IMG/VR virus record: IMGVR_UViG_3300011115_000594
Coordinates: 1 to 35,185 of that record
Direction: 5' to 3' (one strand)
Length of the DNA stretch: 35,185 bases
Source of the DNA: a virus
The notes under the pieces were generated by a model. The model did not search any database and was not told the DNA's origin. It saw nothing but the letters and a program-made list of their open reading frames with translations. The number at the start of each line of letters is the position of its first letter. Position 1 is the first letter of the stretch. Below, in pieces: positions 21,060 through 29,624 of the stretch. The position numbers and the translations under genes were made by a program.

Positions 21060-22859
21060 CTATGCCTGTTCAACTATTTCAATAATTTGCTGCTGCACGC
21101 AGGTTACCTTTACGGCGTTCGGCATTGAGAACCAATACTGCGGTTCTACAGGAACTGTACCGCCTGTATAGGAGGTGGGGAACTGCTCGACCATGTGGAC
21201 GATGGTGTCGTTGCAGATCGGGAGCGCCTCAATAGTTGCGTTGCTGTAGTGCGACTGGAGCACCCCGGGCGCAACGCGGGAGCCGCTGGTGTTCCCGTTC
21301 TCGGCCATATTGCGTGCTACGATTGCGTCGGCTGCGGTTCTAGCGTATGCCCCGATGGACACGCTTGGGGTAGCGCCAATGGTCGGGTTTGGCTCGACTT
21401 CCACAAATGAATATGCCCAGCGCCAGTTGCCGTAATACTCATGGTTGGTGATCCGCGCCGGGAACGAACGGCACATGGGCGGCGGCACGTCGATGATGGT
21501 CGCCCCGACGCAGTTGCGATACGCCTGCGCGTTGCCCTTAGCGGTGATGATGTCCCTCGGATCGCTCCAACTCGTGCCTTGCAACCCAAAGCGCCAGTCG
21601 GTTTCGTCCGCCGAGGTAATGGTGTAGGGCGACCATTCCCCGTCAATGACCGCAAGGCGGTAGGAGACGTTGCCAAGCTGCCCGATATTCGAAGAAACTG
21701 ATGTGTACCAAGGAATCCACCCAGCCCAAACGGTGCGCCCGAAGGGGATGTTGCTGTTGCGGTCGGCGTAGTCGTCCCGCATCTTGGTTGAGAGGGTGGT
21801 CGGGTTCCAGCCCGGGCTAGTCGTCAAGACCGCCCCGGTACTGTCCTGCACCACAATCGACGCGTCCGTTATGTAAGCCGCTCCAATGTCGTTCGGGGCA
21901 CGAGAGAAGGTAGCTGCCGAGCCTGCCGCATAGACTTGGCTTGTCGTGAAACTCTGCCCGGTAGCGGGGACGTTGGCAATGGTGCAGTTGTCGTAGTAGG
22001 TCAGCCCCTCGACCATGCGCTGAGGGAACACCACGCTACAAGTGAGCGGAGCGCGGGCATTAAACCCGGTCGCGTTGTAAATGGTCACTAGCGCGTCGGT
22101 ACTGGCTGCTGGGCCGTTGACGGGCTGCATCCCTCCCCGCATCGCCGTCTTGTAGCCGCCCATCTTGAGGTTGTACTGCCCCTTCAGATTGCTGCGAGTG
22201 ATGAACCGCGTAGCTGTGCCGTCACTAATGATGACCTGCTGATTCGCCACCGCAATCGCATCAAGCACCATAGCAAGGCTGACGTTTGGCGATCCGTACA
22301 GGTCACTCAATCGCCTCATGTACTCCGGGCTTTGCACCGTGAACCCAACCGGAGCGGTTAGGTTGTCGGCGCTTGCCGCTGTGCTGACCTGTGTAAGTAG
22401 TTCGGTGTAGGTCGTAATCGGAGTCGGAGCAGTTGCGTCGTTGACCTGCCAACGACCGTCAGACGACCATGTTGGGGCGAGAGCGATATTAAGGACGGCG
22501 GCCGATGAGAACTGCCAGTACCAACGCTCGTCCACCAATTCCACCAACACCGCTCCGCCCTGCTGCGTCCAAAAGAACGGCTGTGGAGGTCGGGCGTACA
22601 AGCCGCTGATGACAAACGACCGACCGCTTGAATCCTCAAGGGTCAAAGAGACGGTTGTCTCGGCGTAGAGTTCCGTCAGCTGCGTTGAGGCAATCAGGAC
22701 GCTGACGCGGGTGTGCTGCGTCATCCCGACCGGGACATCTACCCGGAATAGGTCAGCCTCAGGGATGCCGATCTGCCGTGCCGTGTCCTGCATGACAGCG
22801 TCAGGCAAGAGGACGGGGATGATGTCCTGCCCTGCGGTGATGTACGCTTGCACGCCCAT
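21060..22859 (-). CDS. Tail/baseplate protein, probable hub or distal tail component
   Basis: A 599-residue product (MGVQAYITAGQDIIPVLLPD...). It begins with a beta-rich part (VSVLIASTQLTELYAETTVS, LTLEDSSGRSFVISGLYARP) and continues with mixed beta segments (SSDGRWQVNDATAPTPITTY, SYRLAVIDGEWSPYTI) and aromatic-rich stretches. No diagnostic motif was recognised. Its place between the tape-measure candidate and the spike, and its size, suit a baseplate or hub protein. Start and stop couple closely with neighbours. Confidence 0.6.
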   Translation of the reverse strand: MGVQAYITAGQDIIPVLLPDAVMQDTARQIGIPEADLFRVDVPVGMTQHTRVSVLIASTQLTELYAETTVSLTLEDSSGRSFVISGLYARPPQPFFWTQQGGAVLVELVDERWYWQFSSAAVLNIALAPTWSSDGRWQVNDATAPTPITTYTELLTQVSTAASADNLTAPVGFTVQSPEYMRRLSDLYGSPNVSLAMVLDAIAVANQQVIISDGTATRFITRSNLKGQYNLKMGGYKTAMRGGMQPVNGPAASTDALVTIYNATGFNARAPLTCSVVFPQRMVEGLTYYDNCTIANVPATGQSFTTSQVYAAGSAATFSRAPNDIGAAYITDASIVVQDSTGAVLTTSPGWNPTTLSTKMRDDYADRNSNIPFGRTVWAGWIPWYTSVSSNIGQLGNVSYRLAVIDGEWSPYTITSADETDWRFGLQGTSWSDPRDIITAKGNAQAYRNCVGATIIDVPPPMCRSFPARITNHEYYGNWRWAYSFVEVEPNPTIGATPSVSIGAYARTAADAIVARNMAENGNTSGSRVAPGVLQSHYSNATIEALPICNDTIVHMVEQFPTSYTGGTVPVEPQYWFSMPNAVKVTCVQQQIIEIVEQA

Positions 22860-24709
22860 TACGCGTAGTCCTGTGGCGTGCCAAGTTGATACGCCTGCGC
22901 GTTGCTACCAAGTGAAAGCACAGAGCTTGCATCGACTTGGTTCTGTGGGTCGTACCCAAGGGCAAGGGGAGCGGCAACGCTGGGGCTTTGTCCACTCGGC
23001 CACCATTGTCGGCGACCCGCCACAGTTGAATACCCATTGCTTGTTGACCCGCCACCGTCATACGAGCGAAGCGTGCGCGTGTAGACCCCAATAAACGTGC
23101 GCTGTCCAGCCGGATCAACGTCACCATGATTGACCTTCCAGTCGTCATTGATGACCACAAAGCCAGCAGGAATGGGTCGGAACGTCCGGATGGGTGGTAC
23201 GTTGACGCGAGAGACTACGGTCGTTTCGTCTAGGGTGACCGATGCCTTGCCCGTCTGGAACACAAAATCAGCGCCCTCGGTGTAGAGCGTTTGCATCCTG
23301 TGCATACGCGTCTGGGTGTTGACGTTCGTAGTCGTCTTTGATTGCTCTACGGATGTTGTTTGATCGTTTCCATTAAACTCAACAAGTGCTTGGCTATTCT
23401 TAAACGGCCCCGCTTGAATAGCCGTATTGATTTCGTCGAATTGAGTTTCCGGAACCCCGACATTGACCAACGGAGTTCCTAGGGGGCAATCAGCAACCAA
23501 GACCTGAATGCACGAAGCGATTGCTATGGTTTGAGGAACCGGATTTTTTGCGCTTGTTTCGTTTGCAAACCAATGCGGAACACCAGCCACACCCTGATAG
23601 GAGCCATAAGGGTCAGCACTATAAGGGCAACTAGTGCTGCGGTTTACATACAGTATTTTGCCAATATAAACAGCAAGAGGAACCGGAAGAGACGCTACCC
23701 CTGCAATATCTGTGGCTATGGCTGGGGCAAGCGCGTCAATCTCAACTCGGACTTTTGCTTTCTTGAGCATTTCCTGCTCGGTTACTGCTAGCCGCATGAT
23801 CTTGCAATGCTTAAAGATAATGCGAGACTGCGCCAGAACAACCGCTGACCAAATCAAATGTCGAACGTCGCCGTTAACTGACCCTTCTAGTTCGCACGAG
23901 AAACGCAACGAAGCCCATGTCAATTGCTGGCGATTGCGCTCGTAAGTGAATTCCGCCGTACCAGTAAACGCACCGTTAGGCATTGCCGTCCGGGCTTGTG
24001 AGTCAACAATTTCGTAGATGAGCGAATTTCCCGCCTCGTTATACGCAAAGGTCTGTGATTGGCGTGTCCAAAATCCGGGGAATCCCGGACGAATAGGAGC
24101 AACTGCGCGGCGGAAAAGATCCGCCCACGGTGCTTTACCAGTTACTTCTGACTTAGATCCGGTTAAAGCAACAGAAGCCGTTGTCCCGGTCGCTGCAAGG
24201 TCAACTACCAACACGCCTGCAACCGTGCGCGTGATATGCCCGCCAGCATCAAGAGTGAAGCTTGATGTCCAGCGGTGCGAAATGATCGGGTAAGGAGTGG
24301 GCGTTAAAGAATTTCCATCCGAAGACAATGCCGCTGAAATCGTGAAATTGACAACGCAAGCGCGGCGACCGCTAATTTCAACCACCGAAATAGACATCGT
24401 TGGCCCGCGCATGGTGTCGGGGTGGGCAATGTTCAGAAGGTTTTCCGTTCCCTCTGGCGTTGTTACGCTCACCAAAACCCTGTCCACGCGCCCGGTTCCA
24501 GTCCGGAATTTCTCTACCAAGTCGGTGTAGGTATTTGTGCCGTCAGAAATCAATGCGCTGCCAGCAACATTGACCTCGTACCGGATGAGCGTGTACCCAT
24601 CTTCGGCGTAGATGGGTTTCATTTCATAAGCCGAAATATTGGTGTAGGGGAGCGTGTAGGTCGTTTGGTTGTATTCAAACGATACGAATGTGCTTCCGTT
24701 TATTGACAT
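22859..24709 (-). CDS. Tail/baseplate protein, unknown family
   Basis: A 616-residue product starting MSINGSTFVSFEYNQTTYTL. The N-terminal 300 residues are beta-rich (YTLIRYEVNVAGSALISDGT; VSVTTPEGTENLLNIAHPDT; SHRWTSSFTLDAGGHITRTV). The C-terminal half has GADFVFQTGKASVTLDETTV and PAGQRTFIGVYTRTLRSYDG. It directly follows the tape-measure candidate, the usual place of distal-tail or hub proteins. No catalytic residues were recognised. The start overlaps the upstream stop (TAATG). Confidence 0.6.
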   Translation of the reverse strand: MSINGSTFVSFEYNQTTYTLPYTNISAYEMKPIYAEDGYTLIRYEVNVAGSALISDGTNTYTDLVEKFRTGTGRVDRVLVSVTTPEGTENLLNIAHPDTMRGPTMSISVVEISGRRACVVNFTISAALSSDGNSLTPTPYPIISHRWTSSFTLDAGGHITRTVAGVLVVDLAATGTTASVALTGSKSEVTGKAPWADLFRRAVAPIRPGFPGFWTRQSQTFAYNEAGNSLIYEIVDSQARTAMPNGAFTGTAEFTYERNRQQLTWASLRFSCELEGSVNGDVRHLIWSAVVLAQSRIIFKHCKIMRLAVTEQEMLKKAKVRVEIDALAPAIATDIAGVASLPVPLAVYIGKILYVNRSTSCPYSADPYGSYQGVAGVPHWFANETSAKNPVPQTIAIASCIQVLVADCPLGTPLVNVGVPETQFDEINTAIQAGPFKNSQALVEFNGNDQTTSVEQSKTTTNVNTQTRMHRMQTLYTEGADFVFQTGKASVTLDETTVVSRVNVPPIRTFRPIPAGFVVINDDWKVNHGDVDPAGQRTFIGVYTRTLRSYDGGGSTSNGYSTVAGRRQWWPSGQSPSVAAPLALGYDPQNQVDASSVLSLGSNAQAYQLGTPQDYA

Positions 24710-25449
24710 TAAACTCGCGCCCCCATGAGTCGTAGATCGTCTAGGAAAGGTTTATTGAGTTCTGAGAAATCAATTCCCGGCTTGGTGTTCATGTTGATTT
24801 CCCGAATGTCCTTGCCAATTTGTTCAATTGAAGCGCCAAGGTTCTTAAAGAACTCACTACCCATAGACTTAGGAAGCAAAGTAGCAAACGACTGCCAGAG
24901 TTTGCCGTACATTTCAATGAAGTACCCAATAGTGTCAATGATTTTGGGAAGCCATGTTTCTAAATACTGCAACACCTTGGATACCACTTTAAGAATTGGG
25001 CCGACAATGGCGGCTCCTGCGGTAGCAAATACGGATCGAAACCGGAACAGCGATCGCTCAATTTCACCCTCCGTTGACACCACTCTTGCAGACAATGCGC
25101 CGCCCATGTTTGCGGCTCGCATCTTTTCCCCCATCATTGCCATCTCATTCCCAAGGTCTGCTAGTTGAACGGCGGGGCTGTACTCGCGGATGTCGTCTAC
25201 AAACGCTAGAACAAACTGGCGCAACTGCATAAACGCCTCGTAGACTTTGCCAATTGCTTTGATGCATTGAACAACAACAATCTTGAGGGCAGAATATATC
25301 GCAGTAATGATTCCGCTGACCATTTCCGAAGCCATTGAAGCGACTGAAAGCCCACCAGACATTAATCCGCCTGCGCCCCCCGCAGCTCCGCCCGCAGACG
25401 ACTTACCGCCCTCGTTGATGTCGATGGTGATCTTGCCTAAGTCTTGCAT
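24709..25449 (-). CDS. Short tape-measure-like protein
   Basis: A 246-residue product from ATG 25449, chosen for the strong GGGAGG upstream and the TAATG overlap. It has a Gly/Ala/Ser-rich N-terminal part, hydrophobic helices (SMASEMVSGIITAIYSALKI, VFATAGAAIVGPILKVVSKV) and long amphipathic helices, as tape measures do, and sits right after the tail chaperones and terminator-like gene. Ordinary tape measures exceed 600 residues. If this one sets length at about 1.5 Angstrom per residue, the tail would be only some 35-40 nm. Confidence 0.6.
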   Translation of the reverse strand: MQDLGKITIDINEGGKSSAGGAAGGAGGLMSGGLSVASMASEMVSGIITAIYSALKIVVVQCIKAIGKVYEAFMQLRQFVLAFVDDIREYSPAVQLADLGNEMAMMGEKMRAANMGGALSARVVSTEGEIERSLFRFRSVFATAGAAIVGPILKVVSKVLQYLETWLPKIIDTIGYFIEMYGKLWQSFATLLPKSMGSEFFKNLGASIEQIGKDIREINMNTKPGIDFSELNKPFLDDLRLMGARV

Positions 25450-25913
25450 TATTGAACCTCCCAAGTCATTTCAAACGCGCACAGGAAAGTCTCGGTTCCA
25501 CGCATCCAGCCGACCGCCTCGTCTACCGCCTCAATCTGCCCGCCGCTGCGCCATGTGAGTGGGATGGTCAGCCGACCGCCAAGCGTGTTCTGAATCAGAA
25601 GCGTGCGTAGCCCGTCGATGAATTGCTCAATGCCTTCACCCCCGGCAATGCGCTCGGTAGCTCGGTTGGTGTTGTCAAGCAAGCCGCGCCACCAGACCGT
25701 GATCTGAATCGTTGACTCAAGCAGCCCAACGCCGCTACGAGGGTGCAGGGCAGCGTCGCCGCTAGGGACGATCTGTACCGCATACTGGGCAAGCATCTCG
25801 TCTCCGGGCTTCTCCGCTACATAGACGGCATCCCCGTAGTTGTTCGCGGACATCCAATTTCGGATTTCGTCACGCAACGCAATCCAGATGCCCGCGTTAC
25901 TTTGCACGGTCAT
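25449..25913 (-). CDS. Tail terminator-like / minor tail protein
   Basis: A 154-residue product (MTVQSNAGIWIALRDEIRNW ... PGDEMLAQYAVQIVPSGD ... LLESTIQITVWWRGLLDNTN ... GEGIEQFIDGLRTLLIQNTL ... TETFLCAFEMTWEV). The start helix, the VQI and TIQITVW strands, and the helical RATERIAGGEGIEQFIDGLR part resemble tail terminators or Mu gp37-like proteins. Its place after the chaperones rather than before the tube is slightly unusual for a terminator. ATGA overlap with the chaperone extension. Confidence 0.5.
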   Translation of the reverse strand: MTVQSNAGIWIALRDEIRNWMSANNYGDAVYVAEKPGDEMLAQYAVQIVPSGDAALHPRSGVGLLESTIQITVWWRGLLDNTNRATERIAGGEGIEQFIDGLRTLLIQNTLGGRLTIPLTWRSGGQIEAVDEAVGWMRGTETFLCAFEMTWEVQ

Positions 25914-26167
25914 TGGTTTACCGCCTTGCTGTGTTCGATTTGCATACGCGTCTTGAAAGCAAGAGATGCGTCACCCGTAGCAAGGTTGACAATGTGTTCG
26001 GTCAACTCAGGAGATCCAAGCGCAACAGCAATGCCTTGCGCGAATACAAGGGACTGTCGCGCTTCAATCATGGGGATGTTCTGCGCTAGTCCCATTGCCG
26101 TGTTCTCGTCAAATTCCGAGGGGAGCCGTCCGTATGTCGCAACGAATAGGGATACTCCCCTTGCTAT
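25910..26167 (-). CDS. Tail assembly chaperone, -1 frameshift extension
   Basis: An 85-codon open frame in the -1 frame relative to the upstream chaperone. It has no good start of its own before ATG 26095. The frame is entered at the slippery GGGAAAA (26167-26173) and continues IARGVSLFVATYGRLPSEFD, ENTAMGLAQNIPMIEARQSL to its end. The fused product would be 169 residues, the G-T type chaperone that coats the tape measure and recruits tube subunits in lambda-like tails. Confidence 0.75.
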   Translation of the reverse strand: MARGVSLFVATYGRLPSEFDENTAMGLAQNIPMIEARQSLVFAQGIAVALGSPELTEHIVNLATGDASLAFKTRMQIEHSKAVNQ

Positions 26168-26173
26168 TTTCCC
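26119..26173 (-). promoter_or_regulatory. Programmed -1 ribosomal frameshift site
   Basis: On the - strand the zero frame reads GCG GGA AAA TAG. G GGA AAA fits the X-XXY-YYZ rule, close to lambda's GGGAAAG. Five bases after the heptamer, AGGGGAG (26155-26161) can pair with CTCCCCT (26119-26125), a 7-bp stem with a 29-base loop that could pause the ribosome. The zero-frame stop follows immediately. Confidence 0.8.
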
Positions 26174-26418
26174 GCCTGCTCTACCGCCTGACCCATACGC
26201 GCAAAGACTGCGAAGAGGATCTCGTCCGACGCGTTAGCAGCTACTTCGGGCGAGCGTGCTACTTTTCGTAAGGCTGCTGCGACATCCGCGACTTGCGGTT
26301 GCCCGTCTTGCTTCCCGCTCAATGCGGCGAGCGCCTCGTTCCATTGGACTACCAACGCGCCGGACGGGATTTCTACGCGGAAGAGAAGTGGGTCGGTATC
26401 TGGGGTGAGGTCGATCAT
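26164..26418 (-). CDS. Tail assembly chaperone (gpG-like, zero-frame product)
   Basis: An 84-residue product starting MIDLTPDTDPLLFRVEIPSG, followed by VVQWNEALAALSGKQ and a helical C-terminus (AALRKVARSPEVAA ... EILFAVFARMGQAVEQAGK). It lies between the tail tube candidate and the tape-measure candidate, the normal place for G/GT chaperones. Its 3' end carries the slippery site, so a fraction of ribosomes should make the longer fusion. Confidence 0.75.
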   Translation of the reverse strand: MIDLTPDTDPLLFRVEIPSGALVVQWNEALAALSGKQDGQPQVADVAAALRKVARSPEVAANASDEILFAVFARMGQAVEQAGK

Positions 26419-26419
26419 G

Positions 26420-26908
26420 TCAGGAAGTATAAGAGGCGGCGAGCAAATTGCTACCGTCTGGGATGGCGCGGAAGGTCAAACCCATACGCTGCTCGACGTT
26501 GCCGAATTGCGAGTGCGCGATTGCGTCACCCATTAGATAGCAACGCCCAAAGGTGTAGCCCGTCTTGCCGACCGTCGCCGGGGCGACCTTGATGCCAAAC
26601 GTCCCGCTATCGCCGACCAAAAGGCGGCCAACGGTTGAGCTGTACGCCGCTCCGCGCTGGCGCGTCTGTAGGCTCGTTAAAGTCGCCGCATCCCACTTGA
26701 CCAGCGTGACAGTAATCGTTGCGCTCGTGTTTTGAACCACCATTTCCTCAGGAGTCGCACCCGAGGCGACGGTTTTGATTTCATGGATGTTGTCCGAGTA
26801 GGAGACTTGCGGGAGGCTGTCGTTGTCGGTTTGCCCGAGTTCGACATACCCAGCCCCGACATTGACGAAGATTGACGTTGGGCCAGCGACGAAGATTGCG
26901 GTTGCCAT
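26420..26908 (-). CDS. Tail tube protein candidate
   Basis: A 162-residue, beta-rich product (MATAIFVAGPTSIFVNVGAG, YVELGQTDNDSLPQVSYSDN, EEMVVQNTSATITVTLVKWD ... TGYTFGRCYLMGDAIAHSQF ... QRMGLTFRAIPDGS). The size, the opposing strands around TITVTLVKWD and the final LTFRAIPD strand suit a major tail or tube protein, as does its position just before the chaperones. Confidence 0.65.
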   Translation of the reverse strand: MATAIFVAGPTSIFVNVGAGYVELGQTDNDSLPQVSYSDNIHEIKTVASGATPEEMVVQNTSATITVTLVKWDAATLTSLQTRQRGAAYSSTVGRLLVGDSGTFGIKVAPATVGKTGYTFGRCYLMGDAIAHSQFGNVEQRMGLTFRAIPDGSNLLAASYTS

Positions 26909-27597
26909 TACTTGAGTTTTCCTTTGAGGATCTTTGCTAGACCGATTTTGATCGTTTTGCCTATGGCACTAAATTCTACGGATGTCGGGACGAGGAACGG
27001 ACGGGCGGGAACGTCTACGCCACTCCACGCCATGACGTAATCCTTGCCACGCGATAGGTTCTCGGTGTTGGGGTTCGCCCCGGTCGCATGGGTGCGCTTA
27101 CCCTTGCGGGTCAGCGGGATGAAGTTCGGGCCGTCAGTTGAGAATCCCATCTCATGGTAAATGCCGTAGATAGCGCCCGACATCGTCACGGAGAGACGGG
27201 CGGGGCCAGTCTGCTCGGCTTTCGCCCCAATCGACCGCAGTAGGTTGTTAGTATCTCGGAGAGGCTGACCGCCGTTCCGGTAGGACTGCCCGGACATTTT
27301 GTACTCGGTCACCATGACGTTCTTCACAACAACCGAGCCGTCCTTTTTCTTGCGGCTGACCGCCTTCAAGACTTGGCGGGTCGCGCTGGCAACCTCGCCT
27401 TCCCGAGGCTTCTTGGTCGTCCAGAACTCGCCAGACATGGGCTTGAGCGCCGCGAGGGCGACCGTCTCCCCGTTCGGGCCGCGTCCTTCGCTCTTTGCAA
27501 TGTGCTTCTTTGCGTAGGCGGAGATAGCCGCCGCAATGCCGTTACGCACAGACTCGTTGGCAAGTGCCTTGCTGATTCTCTTGCGCCACGGCTCCAC
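26908..27597 (-). CDS. Tail completion/neck protein (Mu gpG / HK97 gp10-like)
   Basis: A 229-residue basic product. It begins with a helical part (RKRISKALANESVRNGIAAA) and has GQPLRDTNNLLRSIGAK, YGIYHEMGFSTDGPNF and PARPFLVPTSVEFSAIGKTI, the series of the phage virion morphogenesis / gp10 families: 'L.dTg.L..S', 'a.iHe.G' and 'PaRPFl'. These proteins join head and tail. The insert with KKKDGSVVVKNVMVTEYKM makes it longer than typical members. Confidence 0.7.
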   Translation of the reverse strand: MEPWRKRISKALANESVRNGIAAAISAYAKKHIAKSEGRGPNGETVALAALKPMSGEFWTTKKPREGEVASATRQVLKAVSRKKKDGSVVVKNVMVTEYKMSGQSYRNGGQPLRDTNNLLRSIGAKAEQTGPARLSVTMSGAIYGIYHEMGFSTDGPNFIPLTRKGKRTHATGANPNTENLSRGKDYVMAWSGVDVPARPFLVPTSVEFSAIGKTIKIGLAKILKGKLK

Positions 27598-27598
27598 G

Positions 27599-28093
27599 TC
27601 AGCGCCCCGGCATCGTGTTCGGGAGGCGAGGGCGGAAGAAGCCGCTGTTGCTCACGCCGTCGTACCACGCGAGCGTCTGTAATGGGGTGGCTTGCACCGC
27701 TGGCACACCTGCATCGGCGGCCTTGGCGACCGCCCCAAAGATCATCTTTCCATCCCGGAGTGCTTCCAGCATGGAGTACGCCTGCTTCAGGCGCTGCTCA
27801 ACGGCTGGGGTAATCTTCATGGCGCGGCGCTGAAAGAGCGCCTCGACCGCCAAGTCAACAACGAGCGTCATCAGCAGGGGGTCACGAGCCGCTGAGAGCG
27901 TCGTCAAATCTAAATCGGTGTAGATGTTGCCTACCCGCGTGTACGCCTGCACGATCCCCGTAGCGCGTTCTAGCGCGTGCGTTGTGACCGGGTTGGAGCC
28001 GAGCATAGGGCTACCGAGGTCGCTGCACAGTTGTGCAATGATCTGGGCATCGAGCGCGGACTCCAAATCGGCGTAAGTGGCGTATGCGGTCAT
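27599..28093 (-). CDS. Head-tail connector (Mu gp36 / DUF1320-like)
   Basis: A 164-residue helical product. The start YATYADLESALDAQIIAQLC, the ALERATGIVQAYTRV helix and the LVVDLAVEALFQRRA segment match the DUF1320 pattern of small head-completion proteins. The C-terminal tail (AVQATPLQTLAWYDGVSNSG ... PRLPNTMPGR) is longer than in Mu. It is the first gene after the capsid and is separated from it by a strong hairpin. Confidence 0.75.
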   Translation of the reverse strand: MTAYATYADLESALDAQIIAQLCSDLGSPMLGSNPVTTHALERATGIVQAYTRVGNIYTDLDLTTLSAARDPLLMTLVVDLAVEALFQRRAMKITPAVEQRLKQAYSMLEALRDGKMIFGAVAKAADAGVPAVQATPLQTLAWYDGVSNSGFFRPRLPNTMPGR

Positions 28094-28115
28094 ATGTGTT
28101 CCGCCTAGAGAGGGG

Positions 28116-28137
28116 GGCGAGAGCCGAAGCCCTCGCC
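28116..28137 (-). other. Strong RNA hairpin after the capsid gene
   Basis: On the - strand GGCGAGGGC pairs with GCTCTCGCC around a TTCG tetraloop, a 9-bp stem with one G-U pair. No U-run follows, so it is unlikely to be a full terminator. It may protect the 3' end of the capsid message or weaken read-through to downstream tail genes. Confidence 0.6.
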
Positions 28138-28162
28138 ACCCTCATCCTGAGAGGCTGAAGAA

Positions 28163-29197
28163 TTAGCCCGTGACGTTGGCGCACAGGAACCCAGAGACTG
28201 GAGCAACCAGTTCCGAGGTGCTGTTGTCAATGACGCGACCTTCAATACGGCGATCCTTCGGATCGTCCCAGTTCTCGACTGTCATGTCTTCGAATGCGAA
28301 GATCTGGCAGGTGCTGAACGAGGTCGAACCTTCGACACCAATCAAGCCACCGGGGCGGCTCACAAAGATTGCCGAGTTGCCGTACACGAATGAACGAGTC
28401 GCCGAGGCTGCGCCCTTGCGGGTCGTAATCTTGACCGAGTCGTCAACAACAATCGAAACACCGAACAGATTCGGCGGGAGGCCGTAACGGCTGAAGATAT
28501 CGCTACCTTGCAAGAACGGCAGCGCAGCTGGGTAGTTCTTGACGTAGTTGCGAATTTCTTCCGTCTGGGAAATGAGGTTTGCAATGGTCGGACTAATGAC
28601 CATGCAAATGTCTTCACTACGAACCGCGCCACCAGTAGCAAGCGAGATGCGCTGGAGCGCGTCTTGAATGCTTGCCTGAATGACGTTAGTGGTTGAACTC
28701 GTCCAAACACCCTTCCAAGCACTACCAGTAGCCTGATAGTTGCCCGCTGTGGTGAACGCATTCACGGCTGCGGTGTTGGTCAGCGCGGTAGCCGTTCGCA
28801 TGGAGCGAGCGGTCATGGCGAGCTGTGCCTTGCTGCGAGCGTGCTGGGCAACGATGTCCCACGCGGCTTGCTTAACCGTCTCGTTCGGAATGTAGAACGG
28901 GAAGGCAAAGCGTTGTGCCGTGAAGGTCACGAAATCATGCTCGTTCATCTTGCCGACCGGGCGGTCGTTGCCAAGAGGCCAAGCGAATTCGTTCACGTCA
29001 GTCACGCGGACGTTGTCGTCCGAATTCAGACGCAGGTAATACCCCGTCTGCTGATTGCAGGCAACGATTTGAGCGTAACGGGTGATGGCAAACGAATTCA
29101 CCGCACGGGTGAACTCAACTTGGAGAGCGCCAGTTGCGAGCGCGTTGGTGGAGGGGACGTAAGTGTTTAGACCGCCTCCGACTGTTACATAGGCCAT
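28163..29197 (-). CDS. Major capsid protein
   Basis: A 344-residue product with the pattern of HK97-fold capsid subunits: an N-arm (MAYVTVGGGLNTYVPSTNAL), an extended E-loop-like part, the spine-helix region (AQHARSKAQLAMTARSMRTA), and the P-domain and A-domain strands (DALQRISLATGGAVRSEDIC ... FGVSIVVDDSVKITTRKG). The ribosome binding site AAAGGAGGT is the strongest in the window, as expected for the most abundant protein. It follows the decoration-like gene and the protease-scaffold. The N-terminal GGGLNTYVPST resembles a segment of the protease-scaffold. Confidence 0.88.
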   Translation of the reverse strand: MAYVTVGGGLNTYVPSTNALATGALQVEFTRAVNSFAITRYAQIVACNQQTGYYLRLNSDDNVRVTDVNEFAWPLGNDRPVGKMNEHDFVTFTAQRFAFPFYIPNETVKQAAWDIVAQHARSKAQLAMTARSMRTATALTNTAAVNAFTTAGNYQATGSAWKGVWTSSTTNVIQASIQDALQRISLATGGAVRSEDICMVISPTIANLISQTEEIRNYVKNYPAALPFLQGSDIFSRYGLPPNLFGVSIVVDDSVKITTRKGAASATRSFVYGNSAIFVSRPGGLIGVEGSTSFSTCQIFAFEDMTVENWDDPKDRRIEGRVIDNSTSELVAPVSGFLCANVTG

Positions 29198-29222
29198 TGA
29201 ATGACCTCCTTTCGATGATTAA

Positions 29223-29612
29223 TTACAGAGGCTTGACGGATGGAAGGCGGTATGCCCAGAAGATGGTGTCCACGGCTGCGGCTTCAAGAGCCACGAACAG
29301 AGGAACGTTTCCAGTACCAGCCGCAGTAATCGCTACGCCCGCGGTTCCGGCGATCAAGCCAAGACCAGCAGTAATAGCGACCGACGCGCCGCACTTCAAT
29401 TGCACGCAGTTAGACGGTTGGAGACTGATTGGGTCGCCTGCTGCTGCGTGAACGGTAGCGTCGAATCGACGGGTTGAGCCGTCAGCAACGCCGACAACGT
29501 AGTCAGCTGCTGCCGTGGAGGCAGAACCTGAGAACGCGGTCGTTGACATCTTGACGATGGCATAGGGGTTGATGTCACCAGTAGCAATGAGATTTGGAGA
29601 GAATTGAAGCAT
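29223..29612 (-). CDS. Head decoration-like protein
   Basis: A 129-residue beta-rich, low-charge product (MLQFSPNLIATGDINPYAIV, KMSTTAFSGSASTAAADYVV, GVADGSTRRFDATVHAAAGD, GLGLIAGTAGVAITAAGTG). The 'D-I-PY-IV' start and VGVADG segment resemble DUF2190/decoration proteins that sit on capsid three-fold axes. Its place between scaffold and capsid matches Mu-like heads. Confidence 0.65.
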   Translation of the reverse strand: MLQFSPNLIATGDINPYAIVKMSTTAFSGSASTAAADYVVGVADGSTRRFDATVHAAAGDPISLQPSNCVQLKCGASVAITAGLGLIAGTAGVAITAAGTGNVPLFVALEAAAVDTIFWAYRLPSVKPL

Positions 29613-29624
29613 TGTTGTTTCCTT

